Shown piece after piece: positions 16,810-25,398 of a stretch of 64,000 nucleotides of DNA; the first letter of the stretch is position 1, and each line of letters opens with the position of its first letter. The stretch is from Planctomycetota bacterium (GTDB taxonomy: Bacteria; Planctomycetota; E44-bin39), in NCBI GenBank assembly GCA_004376375.1, contig SOJX01000087.1, forward strand, positions 145,238 to 209,237. Reading direction: 5' to 3'. Under the pieces are notes generated by a model. The model searched no databases. It worked only from the letters and a program-made list of their open reading frames with translations, and was not told the DNA's origin. A program made the position numbers and the translations under genes.

Positions 16810-19358
16810 CCGACACCGAAACATATGCGGACCTCCTCGTTGAAGAGGAGATGAAAGAGTCGTATCTGACCTACGCGATGAGCGTAATCGTCTCCCGCGC
16901 CCTCCCCGACGCACGGGACGGCCTGAAGCCTTCGCAGAGGCGCATACTCGTCGCGATGAACGATCTCAATCTCGGACCCCGCACGAAACACAGAAAATGT
17001 GCAAAGATTTCAGGCGACACGGCCGGCAACTACCACCCGCACGGCGACCAGGTCGTTTATCCCACGCTCGTGCGTCTCGCGCAGCCGTGGAACATGCGGT
17101 ACCCGCTTGTAAACCCGCAGGGGAACTTCGGGTCCATCGACGGCGACCCCCCTGCGGCCCAGCGGTATACCGAGGCGCGCATGACGGCGCATTCCCTGGA
17201 AATGATGCGCGATATTGAAAAGGATACGGTCGATTTCGTACCCAATTATGACGAAACCCGAACGGAACCCGTCGTTCTTCCATCGCGGTTCCCGAACCTG
17301 ATGTGCAACGGGTCTTCCGGAATCGCGGTCGGGATGGCGACCTCGATCCCGCCGCACAACCTTGAAGAAGTATGCGACGCGATTAAAGCAATAATCGAAG
17401 ATCCCGAAATAACTATCGCGGAATTGATGAAAATAATCCCCGGCCCGGACTTCCCGAGCGGTGCACTTATCTGCGGGCGAAAGGGAATCGTAGACGCCTA
17501 TGAAACCGGGCGCGGAATAATCACCGTAAGGGCCCGCGCGCACATCGAAGAACACAAACGCGGAAAATCTCATATCATAATAACGGAAATTCCGTACCAG
17601 CTTTCCACTGAGCGCATTATCAAATCCATCACCGAGGGGGTCCGAAAAGGACGCCTGTCCGGAATCAGCGACGTCGCAAACGAAATCGGACGCGAAGGCA
17701 TGCGCCTCGTTATCGAACTGAAGACCGGCGCCGACTCGAACGTCGTGCTCAACCAGTTGTTCAAGCGCACGCCGCTTCAGGAGTCGTATTCGATAATTAT
17801 GCTCGCTCTGGTTAATAACCGCCCGAAAACGCTGAACCTCAAGGAGATGCTCGAGCAGTATATCGAGCACAGGAAAAGCGTCATCCGTCGGCGCACGCGC
17901 TATGACCTGGACCGCGCGGAAGAACGGGCGCATATCGTCGAAGGCCTGCAGAAAGCGCTTGAGCACATAGACGAGATAATCGCCATTATCAAGAAGTCAA
18001 AGGACGTGGAAACGGCCCGCGACAGGTTGATGCGCAAGTTCAAGTTTACAGAGCGCCAGGCGAAAGCGATCCTGGAGATGCGGCTCCAGCGTCTCACCGG
18101 GCTTGAACGGGGGAAGCTCGAGGAGGAATACAAGGAGCTTCAGAAAAGAATCGAGGAATACAAAGCCATCCTCGCCGATGTGCAGAAGGTTCTTGCCATC
18201 ATCAGGGAGGATCTCGATGAGATCAAGAACCGTCACGGCGACGCGAGGCGCACCGAAATCGTCGGCGAAGTCGGCGAAATAAACGTTGAGGATCTCATCG
18301 CCGAAGAAGACGTTGTTGTTACCATTTCCCATCGCGGCTATGTCAAGCGGATGCCGCTTGCCATTTACCGCATGCAGAGGCGGGGCGGCAAAGGCATTAC
18401 GGCCGCGAAATCGGCCGAGCAGGATTTCATAGAGCACCTGTTCATAGCATCCACGCACGATTACATACTTTTCTTCACCAGCGCCGGGATGGTGCACTGG
18501 CTCAAGGTTTATGATATCCCTCAGATGAGCCGGATGGCTGCCGGCCGGCCGCTCGTGAATATGGTTAGCATTCAGAAAGGCGTCGCGATTGCCGCGATGG
18601 TGCCCGTCCGATCGTTCGATGAAGGCTACCTGATGCTTGCAACGGCGAAAGGCCTTGTAAAGAAAACAAAATTATCTGCCTTTGGAAACCCGATGAAGAA
18701 GGGCATAATCGCCGTCAAGCTCGACAAGGATGATCAGCTTATCGACGCATTGGTTACCTGCGGGCAGGATGAAGTCGTGCTCGGGACGGCGCAGGGCATG
18801 GGGATCAGGTTCCACGAAAGCGACGTGCGCCCGATGGGCCGAAGCGCACGCGGAGTAAAGGGCGTTACGCTGAAAAAGAAAAACGATTCCGTTGTCGGGA
18901 TGGTTCTGATCGACCCGAGGACGACCCTTTTTACCGTGTGCGAAAAGGGCTTCGGGAAGCGAACGCTGATCGAGGAATACAGGCGCATCAGGCGCGGCGG
19001 CAGCGGTATTATTAACATAAAAGCCGGTGAAAAAAACGGACGCGTCGTGGCGCTGAAGTCTGTTCTTGAAAACGATCACCTCATGTTCATTACTCAGCAG
19101 GGAATGATGGTTCGCACCCCGGTTTCAGGTATCCGCGTCATCGGCCGCGCGACAGGGGGCGTGCGCTGCATCCGACTTGCCAAGGGCGACAGACTCGGCA
19201 GCGTCGCCCGTATCGTGCGAGAAGGAAAAAACGGAGATAACGGAGGCCGCCGCACCGGACCGGCGGACGACGGGAAAAAGAAAGACACAGAGGAGAAAAG
19301 AGAGGGGGGCGAGGAGCCAGAAGCTTCGTCCAAAAAGAATGGCGAAGAAAAAGAATAA
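16806..19358 (+). CDS. gyrA: DNA gyrase subunit A
   Basis: 850 residues. Breakage-reunion subunit. Catalytic Tyr121 lies in AAQRYTEARM. The quinolone-determining region reads HPHGDQVVYP, so the E. coli S83 and D87 positions are Gln82 and Pro86. The C-terminal pinwheel has the GyrA-box QRRGGKG (about 523), which supports gyrase rather than topoisomerase IV. The final 45 residues are a highly charged, Lys/Glu-rich tail. The ATG overlaps the panE stop, and the 3' end overlaps the XPB-like helicase start by 20 bases. Confidence 0.97.
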   Translation: MTDTETYADLLVEEEMKESYLTYAMSVIVSRALPDARDGLKPSQRRILVAMNDLNLGPRTKHRKCAKISGDTAGNYHPHGDQVVYPTLVRLAQPWNMRYPLVNPQGNFGSIDGDPPAAQRYTEARMTAHSLEMMRDIEKDTVDFVPNYDETRTEPVVLPSRFPNLMCNGSSGIAVGMATSIPPHNLEEVCDAIKAIIEDPEITIAELMKIIPGPDFPSGALICGRKGIVDAYETGRGIITVRARAHIEEHKRGKSHIIITEIPYQLSTERIIKSITEGVRKGRLSGISDVANEIGREGMRLVIELKTGADSNVVLNQLFKRTPLQESYSIIMLALVNNRPKTLNLKEMLEQYIEHRKSVIRRRTRYDLDRAEERAHIVEGLQKALEHIDEIIAIIKKSKDVETARDRLMRKFKFTERQAKAILEMRLQRLTGLERGKLEEEYKELQKRIEEYKAILADVQKVLAIIREDLDEIKNRHGDARRTEIVGEVGEINVEDLIAEEDVVVTISHRGYVKRMPLAIYRMQRRGGKGITAAKSAEQDFIEHLFIASTHDYILFFTSAGMVHWLKVYDIPQMSRMAAGRPLVNMVSIQKGVAIAAMVPVRSFDEGYLMLATAKGLVKKTKLSAFGNPMKKGIIAVKLDKDDQLIDALVTCGQDEVVLGTAQGMGIRFHESDVRPMGRSARGVKGVTLKKKNDSVVGMVLIDPRTTLFTVCEKGFGKRTLIEEYRRIRRGGSGIINIKAGEKNGRVVALKSVLENDHLMFITQQGMMVRTPVSGIRVIGRATGGVRCIRLAKGDRLGSVARIVREGKNGDNGGRRTGPADDGKKKDTEEKREGGEEPEASSKKNGEEKE

Positions 19359-21078
19359 ACCTTCCACGGCCTACGACCCGAGAAACCCGCTTATCGTGCA
19401 GGGCGACGGGACACTGCTCCTGGAGACCGGAACTGAAATGGCTCCGGAGGCGCGCGATCGGATCGGCTGTTTCGCGGAGCTCAGGAAGTCCCCCGAGCAC
19501 ATGCATACGTATCTTATCACGCCGCTTTCCATCTGGAACGCGCTTGCCAGCGATTTTAACGTCGACTTTATGGTTGAGACGCTTCAGCAGTTTTCGAAGA
19601 ACCCGGTTCCGCGCAAGGTTATCAGGAGCCTTACCTCGACGGCGGCCCGTTACGGCAAGCTGCGGCTTGAAAAACGCGGCGACGAGCTGCTGCTGGTGGG
19701 GGGGCGGAAGCTTCTAAGCGAGCTCCTGGAGTTGGATCAGCTGAAAGAGCATGTACTTGGGAAACGCGACCGAGGCAGGATTGCAATCGCGCCGGCCAGC
19801 CGCGGCCTCGTAAAACAGCTTCTTATTAAAGAAGGATATCCCGTAAAGGATCTTGCGGGTTATGACTCGGGCGCCGGGCTCCAGATAGAGCTGCGCGATG
19901 AAACTCGTGCTGGATTGGAGTTGAAACTTCGCCCGTACCAGATTACTTCCATCGAACGTTTTCACGAGGGTGGGGCGACTTCCGGCGGTTCGGGCGTGGT
20001 TGTGCTTCCTTGCGGCGCCGGGAAAACGCTTGTCGGCATGGGCGTCATAGCGCTCCTGAAGTGCCAGACACTGGTCGTGACGACGAACAACACGGCTGTT
20101 GCCCAGTGGGGCCGCGAACTCCTTGACAAGACCACGCTGAGTAAAAACGATATCGGCGAATACACGGGCGAAACGAAGTGCGTACGTCCGGTGACTCTGA
20201 CCACGTATCAGATGCTGACGTACCGCGCCCGCCGCAGCCAGGATTATACGCATCTTGCGCTTTTTACCGACAAGCACTGGGGCCTTATCATTTACGACGA
20301 GGTCCACCTCCTTCCCGCGCCGGTGTTCCGGCTTGTGGCCGACATACAGGCGAAAAGGCGCCTGGGGCTTACGGCGACGCTGGTCCGGGAGGACGGCCGC
20401 GAGAGCGACGTCTTCAGCCTTATCGGGCCGATAAAGTTTTACCGCCCGTGGAAGGTGCTGGAGCGCCAGGGCTTTATTGCCACGGCCATATGCTGTGAGG
20501 TGCGTGTCCCGCTGTCGGACGAGGACTCCGTCGAATACGACAATTCTGAAAAACGGGCGAAACATCGTATCGCGAGCGAAAACTTCGGTAAAGTACGCGT
20601 GTTAAAGAGACTGCTTGAACTGCACAAGGGCGACCAGGTTCTGATTATCGGCCAGTATCTACGACAGATCGGCGAAATCGCCGACGAGATAGATGCGCCG
20701 CTGATCACTGGTGATACTCCAAACGCGGAACGCGAGCATCTCTATGGAGCGTTCAAAGAGGGGGAGATAAAGACTCTAGTCGTTTCAAAGGTCGGAAACT
20801 TCGCGATTGACCTGCCGGACGCGAACGTGCTGATCCAGGTATCTGGAACGTACGGGTCGCGCCAGGAAGAAGCCCAGCGCCTCGGCCGTATTCTGCGCCC
20901 GAAAAAAAACGGCCAGCCGGCAATCTTCTACACCCTTGTCACGCAGGGAACCCGCGACCAGGATTTCGCCAAGAATCGACAGCTTTATCTCGCGGAACAG
21001 GGGTACAGCTATGCCATCATTGAAGAAAGTGAAATCAGGGCTGAAGGCGTCCGATTTCCTTCGCCGCCAGCGCCGTAG
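19339..21078 (+). CDS. XPB/Rad25-type superfamily 2 DNA helicase
   Basis: 579 residues. ATP-dependent 3'-5' DNA helicase of the bacterial XPB type. Damage-recognition-like N-terminal part (about 1-190), then Walker A CGAGKT (225-230), DEVH box (320-323, the XPB form), LGLTATLVRED with the XPB RED motif (350-352), and helicase domain 2 ending QEEAQRLGRILRPK. ATG at 19339 lies in the gyrA 3' end (20-base overlap) with no separate promoter, so it belongs to the gyrase operon. The reading frame continues upstream, but that part is a gyrA shadow. In other bacteria XPB works in DNA repair or replication restart; the role here is inferred from family. Confidence 0.93.
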   Translation: MAKKKNKPSTAYDPRNPLIVQGDGTLLLETGTEMAPEARDRIGCFAELRKSPEHMHTYLITPLSIWNALASDFNVDFMVETLQQFSKNPVPRKVIRSLTSTAARYGKLRLEKRGDELLLVGGRKLLSELLELDQLKEHVLGKRDRGRIAIAPASRGLVKQLLIKEGYPVKDLAGYDSGAGLQIELRDETRAGLELKLRPYQITSIERFHEGGATSGGSGVVVLPCGAGKTLVGMGVIALLKCQTLVVTTNNTAVAQWGRELLDKTTLSKNDIGEYTGETKCVRPVTLTTYQMLTYRARRSQDYTHLALFTDKHWGLIIYDEVHLLPAPVFRLVADIQAKRRLGLTATLVREDGRESDVFSLIGPIKFYRPWKVLERQGFIATAICCEVRVPLSDEDSVEYDNSEKRAKHRIASENFGKVRVLKRLLELHKGDQVLIIGQYLRQIGEIADEIDAPLITGDTPNAEREHLYGAFKEGEIKTLVVSKVGNFAIDLPDANVLIQVSGTYGSRQEEAQRLGRILRPKKNGQPAIFYTLVTQGTRDQDFAKNRQLYLAEQGYSYAIIEESEIRAEGVRFPSPPAP

Positions 21079-23071
21079 CGACCTGCAGGAACATTTTCTA
21101 TTCTGGTATCCGGGGGAGAAAGCGCCGAGGGCATCAAAAGACATCGCCTCCCGCCTCGTCGAGGCGTACGCCGACCCCGCGTGCGTACAGACGCGATTTG
21201 ACAAACTGCCGGCGTCGCAGCGGAATTTCCTGCGCGCGCTCGTTACCGAACCGGGTTACGTTGCGCCCTTGAGCAAGGTCCTGAAGAACGCGGTCGGAAA
21301 AAAAATCCCTCAATACGAGATCGAGGGCATCCTCAAGGCGCTTGCGACAAACGGCTTTATCGCATCCATCCGCTACGCCCCCAAATCCCAGGGGGGCGTG
21401 AAGTTCTTCTCCCTCGTGGCCGAGGTTGGCGAGATCCTGCGAAAAGTCTGCGAGACCGAGGCCGTCTCCTACGTCGTCATTTCGCTCGAGGATTTCCTGA
21501 AAGGGTTTTCCCGCGGCAAGTACGAGCTTTTCATGAAGCGGTTTCTCGGTCCGAATTTCCCGCGCGGAGTCCGGGGACGCTCGGAGGCCGTGAAGAAACT
21601 GTCCGCCCCCGCCGCCGTCCGAAAACGCCTGAAAAACGTTGCCGACCGAGAGCTTCGCACGCTGGCGCGAAGGGCAATAAGGGAGCATGGCGGTATAATG
21701 CGCCTTTCACGGCGGGTTCGGCAGTTGCTTTATGATGATCCCGCACGGCGCAGCGCATGGAAGCGCGCACTTGAGGACAACCTTATCGGCTCAATCGGCA
21801 TACTGGATCTTAAGGAATGCGGCATCGAGATCGAGGAGGAAGTATTTGCCGTTTTCGCTGAGGTCGTGGCGGAAGCCGAGCTCTCCGAGCAGGTGCCTGA
21901 AGATGAAATCGAAACAGTCGTTGGAATGGACCTCGATTTCTTTCGCGACCTCACGGCTTTCCTGCGTCACCTGAAGACGCGCAAGGTCCGCCTGTGCGGG
22001 AGCGGGACCTTCTACCGCGAGGACGCCAAAATCGTCCTCGAGCACTCGGTTTTCAGCGATTCGATTGATTACTCGGACGACGAGATAATGAACTACCTCG
22101 ACGCGACCGCGCGCGGGCTCAAGCTTATCGAGCACGAGCACTTCGTAAAGCTTACCCGTAAGGGCAGGATCTGGGAGCATATGGAGCTTATCGACAAGGC
22201 GCGTGCCCTCGTGGAGCTTGCCCGCGACTGGCTGAATGAAGGCGGCGCCGATTTCCACATGTGCCACCTGCGCCCGATAGCGATGGAGCACCTGGCGGGC
22301 CTGAAGCCGGGGCGCTGGTATCGCATTCGCACGCTCGTGACGCTTGCGATAAACACTTACATCACGCGCCTCGAGGAGCTAGGCGTTGCAGAGATGTACG
22401 GTAACTACAAATTCGCACGCTCCAAACCGGGCCTGAAGCTTCGCAACAGGATGCACGAATTCCAGGAAGACCTTTTCTGGTGGCTGCGCAACAGGGTCTT
22501 TCCCCTTGGCGTAATCGAGTTCGCGAACTGCGATGATGAAATCACCGCGTTTCGGGTGTCCCCGCTCGGGGCGCAGGTGTTTGCCTCACAGACGCGCGAG
22601 CCGAAGGCTGCGAAAACGATAATTGTCAATCCCGACTTCGAGATTCTGCTGTTCCCGGAAGGAAATTACTTCAAGCTGATGGCCGACCTCCACGAGTTCG
22701 CGATAAAGGAGAAGAAAGACCAGATTACACACTTCCGCATTACGGAACACTCGATAAAGGAAGCCGTGTTCCATCGCTTCGAGGTCGAGGAAATATTGAA
22801 GATCCTCGAAAAACATTCCAAAACACCGTTGCCGCAGGGCGTTGAGTTCTGCGTCCTTGACTGGGGAAACTCTCTCTCCGTCGCCACGATGAGCGAAGTC
22901 GTGCTGCTCGAGGCGGAAAGCGTTGAAGCTTTCCGAAGAGTGAAGAACATTCCCGCCGTGGAGAAGCTGATAGTGCGCGAGATAAGCGACCGCGCAGCCG
23001 TTATAAAACGCCTGCCCGACAAGAGACGCCTGGCAAAAGAACTCAAGCCGATGGGAGTCTATTTGCGCTGA
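21011..23071 (+). CDS. XPB partner: helicase-associated (XPB/Ssl2 N-terminal-like) protein
   Basis: 686 residues from the ATG at 21011, which lies inside the helicase gene (68-base overlap); AGGGG lies 7 bases upstream. No helicase motifs. The N-terminal half is helical, resembling winged-helix and DUF-type segments. The C-terminal 200 residues (IIVNPDFEILLFPEG, ITEHSIKEAVFHRFEVEEILKIL, LIVREISDRAAVIKRLP) resemble the XPB/Ssl2-like helicase-associated domain that sits next to XPB genes in Actinobacteria and others. This suggests a two-subunit machine. The family assignment is from recognition of this C-terminal pattern and gene context. It is the last gene of the + strand operon. Confidence 0.75.
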   Translation: MPSLKKVKSGLKASDFLRRQRRSDLQEHFLFWYPGEKAPRASKDIASRLVEAYADPACVQTRFDKLPASQRNFLRALVTEPGYVAPLSKVLKNAVGKKIPQYEIEGILKALATNGFIASIRYAPKSQGGVKFFSLVAEVGEILRKVCETEAVSYVVISLEDFLKGFSRGKYELFMKRFLGPNFPRGVRGRSEAVKKLSAPAAVRKRLKNVADRELRTLARRAIREHGGIMRLSRRVRQLLYDDPARRSAWKRALEDNLIGSIGILDLKECGIEIEEEVFAVFAEVVAEAELSEQVPEDEIETVVGMDLDFFRDLTAFLRHLKTRKVRLCGSGTFYREDAKIVLEHSVFSDSIDYSDDEIMNYLDATARGLKLIEHEHFVKLTRKGRIWEHMELIDKARALVELARDWLNEGGADFHMCHLRPIAMEHLAGLKPGRWYRIRTLVTLAINTYITRLEELGVAEMYGNYKFARSKPGLKLRNRMHEFQEDLFWWLRNRVFPLGVIEFANCDDEITAFRVSPLGAQVFASQTREPKAAKTIIVNPDFEILLFPEGNYFKLMADLHEFAIKEKKDQITHFRITEHSIKEAVFHRFEVEEILKILEKHSKTPLPQGVEFCVLDWGNSLSVATMSEVVLLEAESVEAFRRVKNIPAVEKLIVREISDRAAVIKRLPDKRRLAKELKPMGVYLR

Positions 23072-23371
23072 TTTTGCAGTAGCAAAAGTCCGATAATTCT
23101 GAGATCAACTGCACTGATTCAGCATAACTCTCATAATGTCGGGATATTACATCTAGTAGAACCCGCCTTTGGATGTGTACAAATGTAACATTTGCATAAA
23201 AGCGCTCGATTATTTATTGTAAACAACCTTCCAGAAGGCTCATAAAGTCCTCTCTCGTCCCTACTGTTGAGATTTTGCATGGAAGGCAGACCAGAGCGTT
23301 GTCAAAACACAATAAAAGCACAGAGGAGTATTGGGCCTTTGAGGAGAGAAGATAAATTACGCGAAGGGATT
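23072..23371. other. non-coding gap between convergent genes
   Basis: 300 AT-richer bases between two convergent genes. No terminator hairpin with a T-tract, RNA family or credible ORF was seen. Confidence 0.5.
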
Positions 23372-24160
23372 TTATTCCTTTTTCGGCGGTGTCCAGATCG
23401 GGGAGGTTACCCTGGCGGGACGGCCGCGGGCGTGTCGTATTTTCCCACTCGTGCCGTCGGCGTAGTAATGGGCGAGAACTCTCGGGACGAGAGAATCAGG
23501 CCGGGCGGTTAAAATCCAGCGAAGGCGGAGGTCGGGTTCAACGGTAAAAACATAACCGTGCTTGCGGTTCTTTTCGAGTTTCGGGCCGCGGGCGATGCTG
23601 TTTTTTTGAAGTTCCTTTATGCTTCCCACTTCGCCATACCGGTTATAAAATCTGTCCTCGGCTTCCTGGAGTTGCTTGATGATATTGGCGGCGAGGGTTT
23701 CAGGTTCTTTCCAGACATTGCGTATCGTGTACTGGGCGATAATCAGCCCGCCGAGGATCGCGCCCATCACGCCCGCGCCGAGTGCGACGCGCGAAGCCTT
23801 TACCTGGACTTTTACCAGGTATGCGATAAGCAGTCCCGCAGAACAGAGCACGCCGGAAGCAATCAGGGCGGGAACTTCGTAGTATGTTCCGGCCAGGAGC
23901 ACGATGGAGATGGCTGCGAGGTAGAGGACGATTCCGGCGGCTTTCGCGCCGGTGCCTTCATACTGGGCAAGAATGTCCCTGTTATCATCGAATTCATCTT
24001 CCGGTTCCGGTTCCGGTTTCCGGCGGCTCGGGAGGAACAGCACGAGCCCGGCCCAGATCGTGAAAAGCGCCCAGATAAGTGCGTGGAGCAGGAGTGGAGA
24101 GATCAGATGTTTAAGGATGCCGCCGTCTTCGGCCACTGCAAGATTTAACATAAATGTCAT
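23372..24160 (-). CDS. polytopic membrane protein with pilin-like C-terminal domain
   Basis: 262 residues, family not recognised by name. Four or five hydrophobic segments occupy about 15-155 (one near 17-45, then a charged Pro/Glu linker, then 75-155). The C-terminal 100 residues read like the globular domain of type II/IV pseudopilins: helix IIKQLQEAEDRFYNRYGEV, then GSIKELQ, HGYVFTVEPD, RWILTARPDSL and YYADGTSGKIRHARG. It lies 41 bases downstream of the ABC ATPase on the same strand and may share its transcript. AGGGG lies about 9 bases before the ATG. An internal Met (24151) is an alternative start. Function unknown. Confidence 0.75.
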   Translation of the reverse strand: MTFMLNLAVAEDGGILKHLISPLLLHALIWALFTIWAGLVLFLPSRRKPEPEPEDEFDDNRDILAQYEGTGAKAAGIVLYLAAISIVLLAGTYYEVPALIASGVLCSAGLLIAYLVKVQVKASRVALGAGVMGAILGGLIIAQYTIRNVWKEPETLAANIIKQLQEAEDRFYNRYGEVGSIKELQKNSIARGPKLEKNRKHGYVFTVEPDLRLRWILTARPDSLVPRVLAHYYADGTSGKIRHARGRPARVTSPIWTPPKKE

Positions 24161-24201
24161 TATGTGCGCCCCTTGAAAAATATAATTATTGTCACGCTAT
24201 G

Positions 24202-25167
24202 CTATCCACTGTCGCCGCCGCGGTCAAGGTTTTTTCCGTGTTCTTCCGGAGTTATGGGGCGGCCGAGCTTCTGGTGGAAAAACTCTTCCAGCGAGAGCCG
24301 GTGCGGCGTAAGGGCATGGAGGTTGAAGCCCTGCTCGACGAGGTGTCTTGAGATTTCTTCCGGCCGCGACTCGTGCATGTGGATTATGACGCAGGCTTCG
24401 CCGTCCGGGATCTCCACGGCGCTGACGAGATCGAGCTTCTCGAGGGCTTCCGCGGCCTCTGCGGGCTTGTCGCATTCCACGCGGCAGCGCTCGATTTCGG
24501 GGGTGAGCAGTTTCTTTACTTCACCGCATGCGACAAGCTTCCCGCAGTCGATAAGGGCGACCTTGTTGCACATGCGCTCGACTTCGTCAAGGTTGTGCGA
24601 CGAGATGAAAAACGTTACCCCTTTTTCACGGTTGCGCGTCCTGAAAATGTCGCGGACGAGTTCGACGCCGGCCGGGTCGAGGCCGCTCGTCGGCTCGTCG
24701 AGGATAACGAGTTTCGGGCCGCCGAGCAGCACGCCTGCAAGCGCGAGCCGCGCCTTCATGCCCGTGGAGTATGTCCCGAATTTGCGTTTTGCCGCGTCAC
24801 CCAGGCCGACAAGTTCAATCAATTCGGAGGTTTCTTTCCTGTCCAGCCTGCCGCCTGCGCGTGCGAGTACTTCGAGGTTCGCCCGGCCGGTAAGATATGG
24901 ATAATACGCCGGGATTTCCACGAGGCAGCCCAGGTCTTTGAAGATTTCGAGAAAATCCTTTCGCACCGGCTTTCCGAATATGCGGACCTCGCCCGCGTCC
25001 GGGCGCATGAGGTTGACGCAGACAGCCATCGTCGTCGTCTTCCCGGCTCCGTTGGGGCCGAGGAAGCCGTAAACGTCGCCCTCCTCTATCGATAGGGAGA
25101 GATTGTCGACAGCGGTGATTTTCCCGAAGCGTTTGGTGAGGTTTTTGATTTCCAGGGCCGGTGTCAC
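24202..25167 (-). CDS. ABC transporter ATP-binding protein, probably from a leaderless mRNA
   Basis: 321 residues. Walker A GPNGAGKTTT (about 38-47), signature YSTGMKARLALAGVLL, Walker B KLVILDEPTSGLDPAG and H-loop FFISSHNLDEVERM. The ABC-2/CcmA-like class with a C-terminal extension (about 225-321) usually pairs with a separate multi-TM permease. None is adjacent; an ABC-2 permease-like gene lies 12 kb away at 36369. The GTG start has no Shine-Dalgarno, but TTGACC-17-TAATAT just upstream would start transcription at the GTG itself, so a leaderless message is predicted. Substrate unknown. Confidence 0.9.
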   Translation of the reverse strand: MTPALEIKNLTKRFGKITAVDNLSLSIEEGDVYGFLGPNGAGKTTTMAVCVNLMRPDAGEVRIFGKPVRKDFLEIFKDLGCLVEIPAYYPYLTGRANLEVLARAGGRLDRKETSELIELVGLGDAAKRKFGTYSTGMKARLALAGVLLGGPKLVILDEPTSGLDPAGVELVRDIFRTRNREKGVTFFISSHNLDEVERMCNKVALIDCGKLVACGEVKKLLTPEIERCRVECDKPAEAAEALEKLDLVSAVEIPDGEACVIIHMHESRPEEISRHLVEQGFNLHALTPHRLSLEEFFHQKLGRPITPEEHGKNLDRGGDSG

Positions 25168-25173
25168 ACGGGT

Positions 25174-25202
25174 ATATTACTTTTTATTTTCCTGGCGGTC
25201 AA
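25174..25202 (-). promoter_or_regulatory. promoter giving a predicted leaderless ABC-ATPase mRNA
   Basis: TTGACC (25197-25202), 17-base spacer, TAATAT (25174-25179) on the minus strand. The expected transcription start, 6-7 bases beyond the -10 box, falls at 25167-25168, the first base of the GTG codon. Confidence 0.6.
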
Positions 25203-25256
25203 GGATAGTTTCGGCGGGTTGTTTTTGCTTATATTAATTAATGAATCGGGTGGAAG

Positions 25257-25312
25257 AAAGGATGAAGGATGAATTATGAATTCAGAATTATGAATGATGA
25301 AAGTTGAGAAGT
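25257..25312. repeat. GAAGGAT/GAATTAT short-word repeat, family C, copy 1
   Basis: Words such as AGGATGAAGGATGAATTATG and CAGAATTATGAATGATGAAAG recur at about 7 bases. The family recurs at 41341-41445. The array supplies the end and stop of the truncated membrane-protein ORF at 25288-25398. Confidence 0.65.
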
Positions 25313-25398
25313 GTTGGAGTTAGAAGAAGTACCGAGCCGCTCCGCTCGAGTGCGTCGGCGTAGGTGGGAGCTTCCAAAATATCCGATATCTGTTTCAT
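25288..25398 (-). pseudogene. truncated fifth paralog of the adjacent membrane-protein family
   Basis: The ATG at 25398 overlaps the stop of the preceding gene (TAATG). The first 18 codons read MKQISDILEAPTYADALE, matching the conserved start of its neighbours (ADAPTYADALEK at 25398-26543 and PETPTYADVLER at 26644-27723). After about 20 residues the sequence changes to SGSVLLLTPTLLNFHHS, encoded by the short-word repeat, and stops. The rest of the gene is missing. I read this as a gene that was cut by deletion or repeat insertion. Confidence 0.7.
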
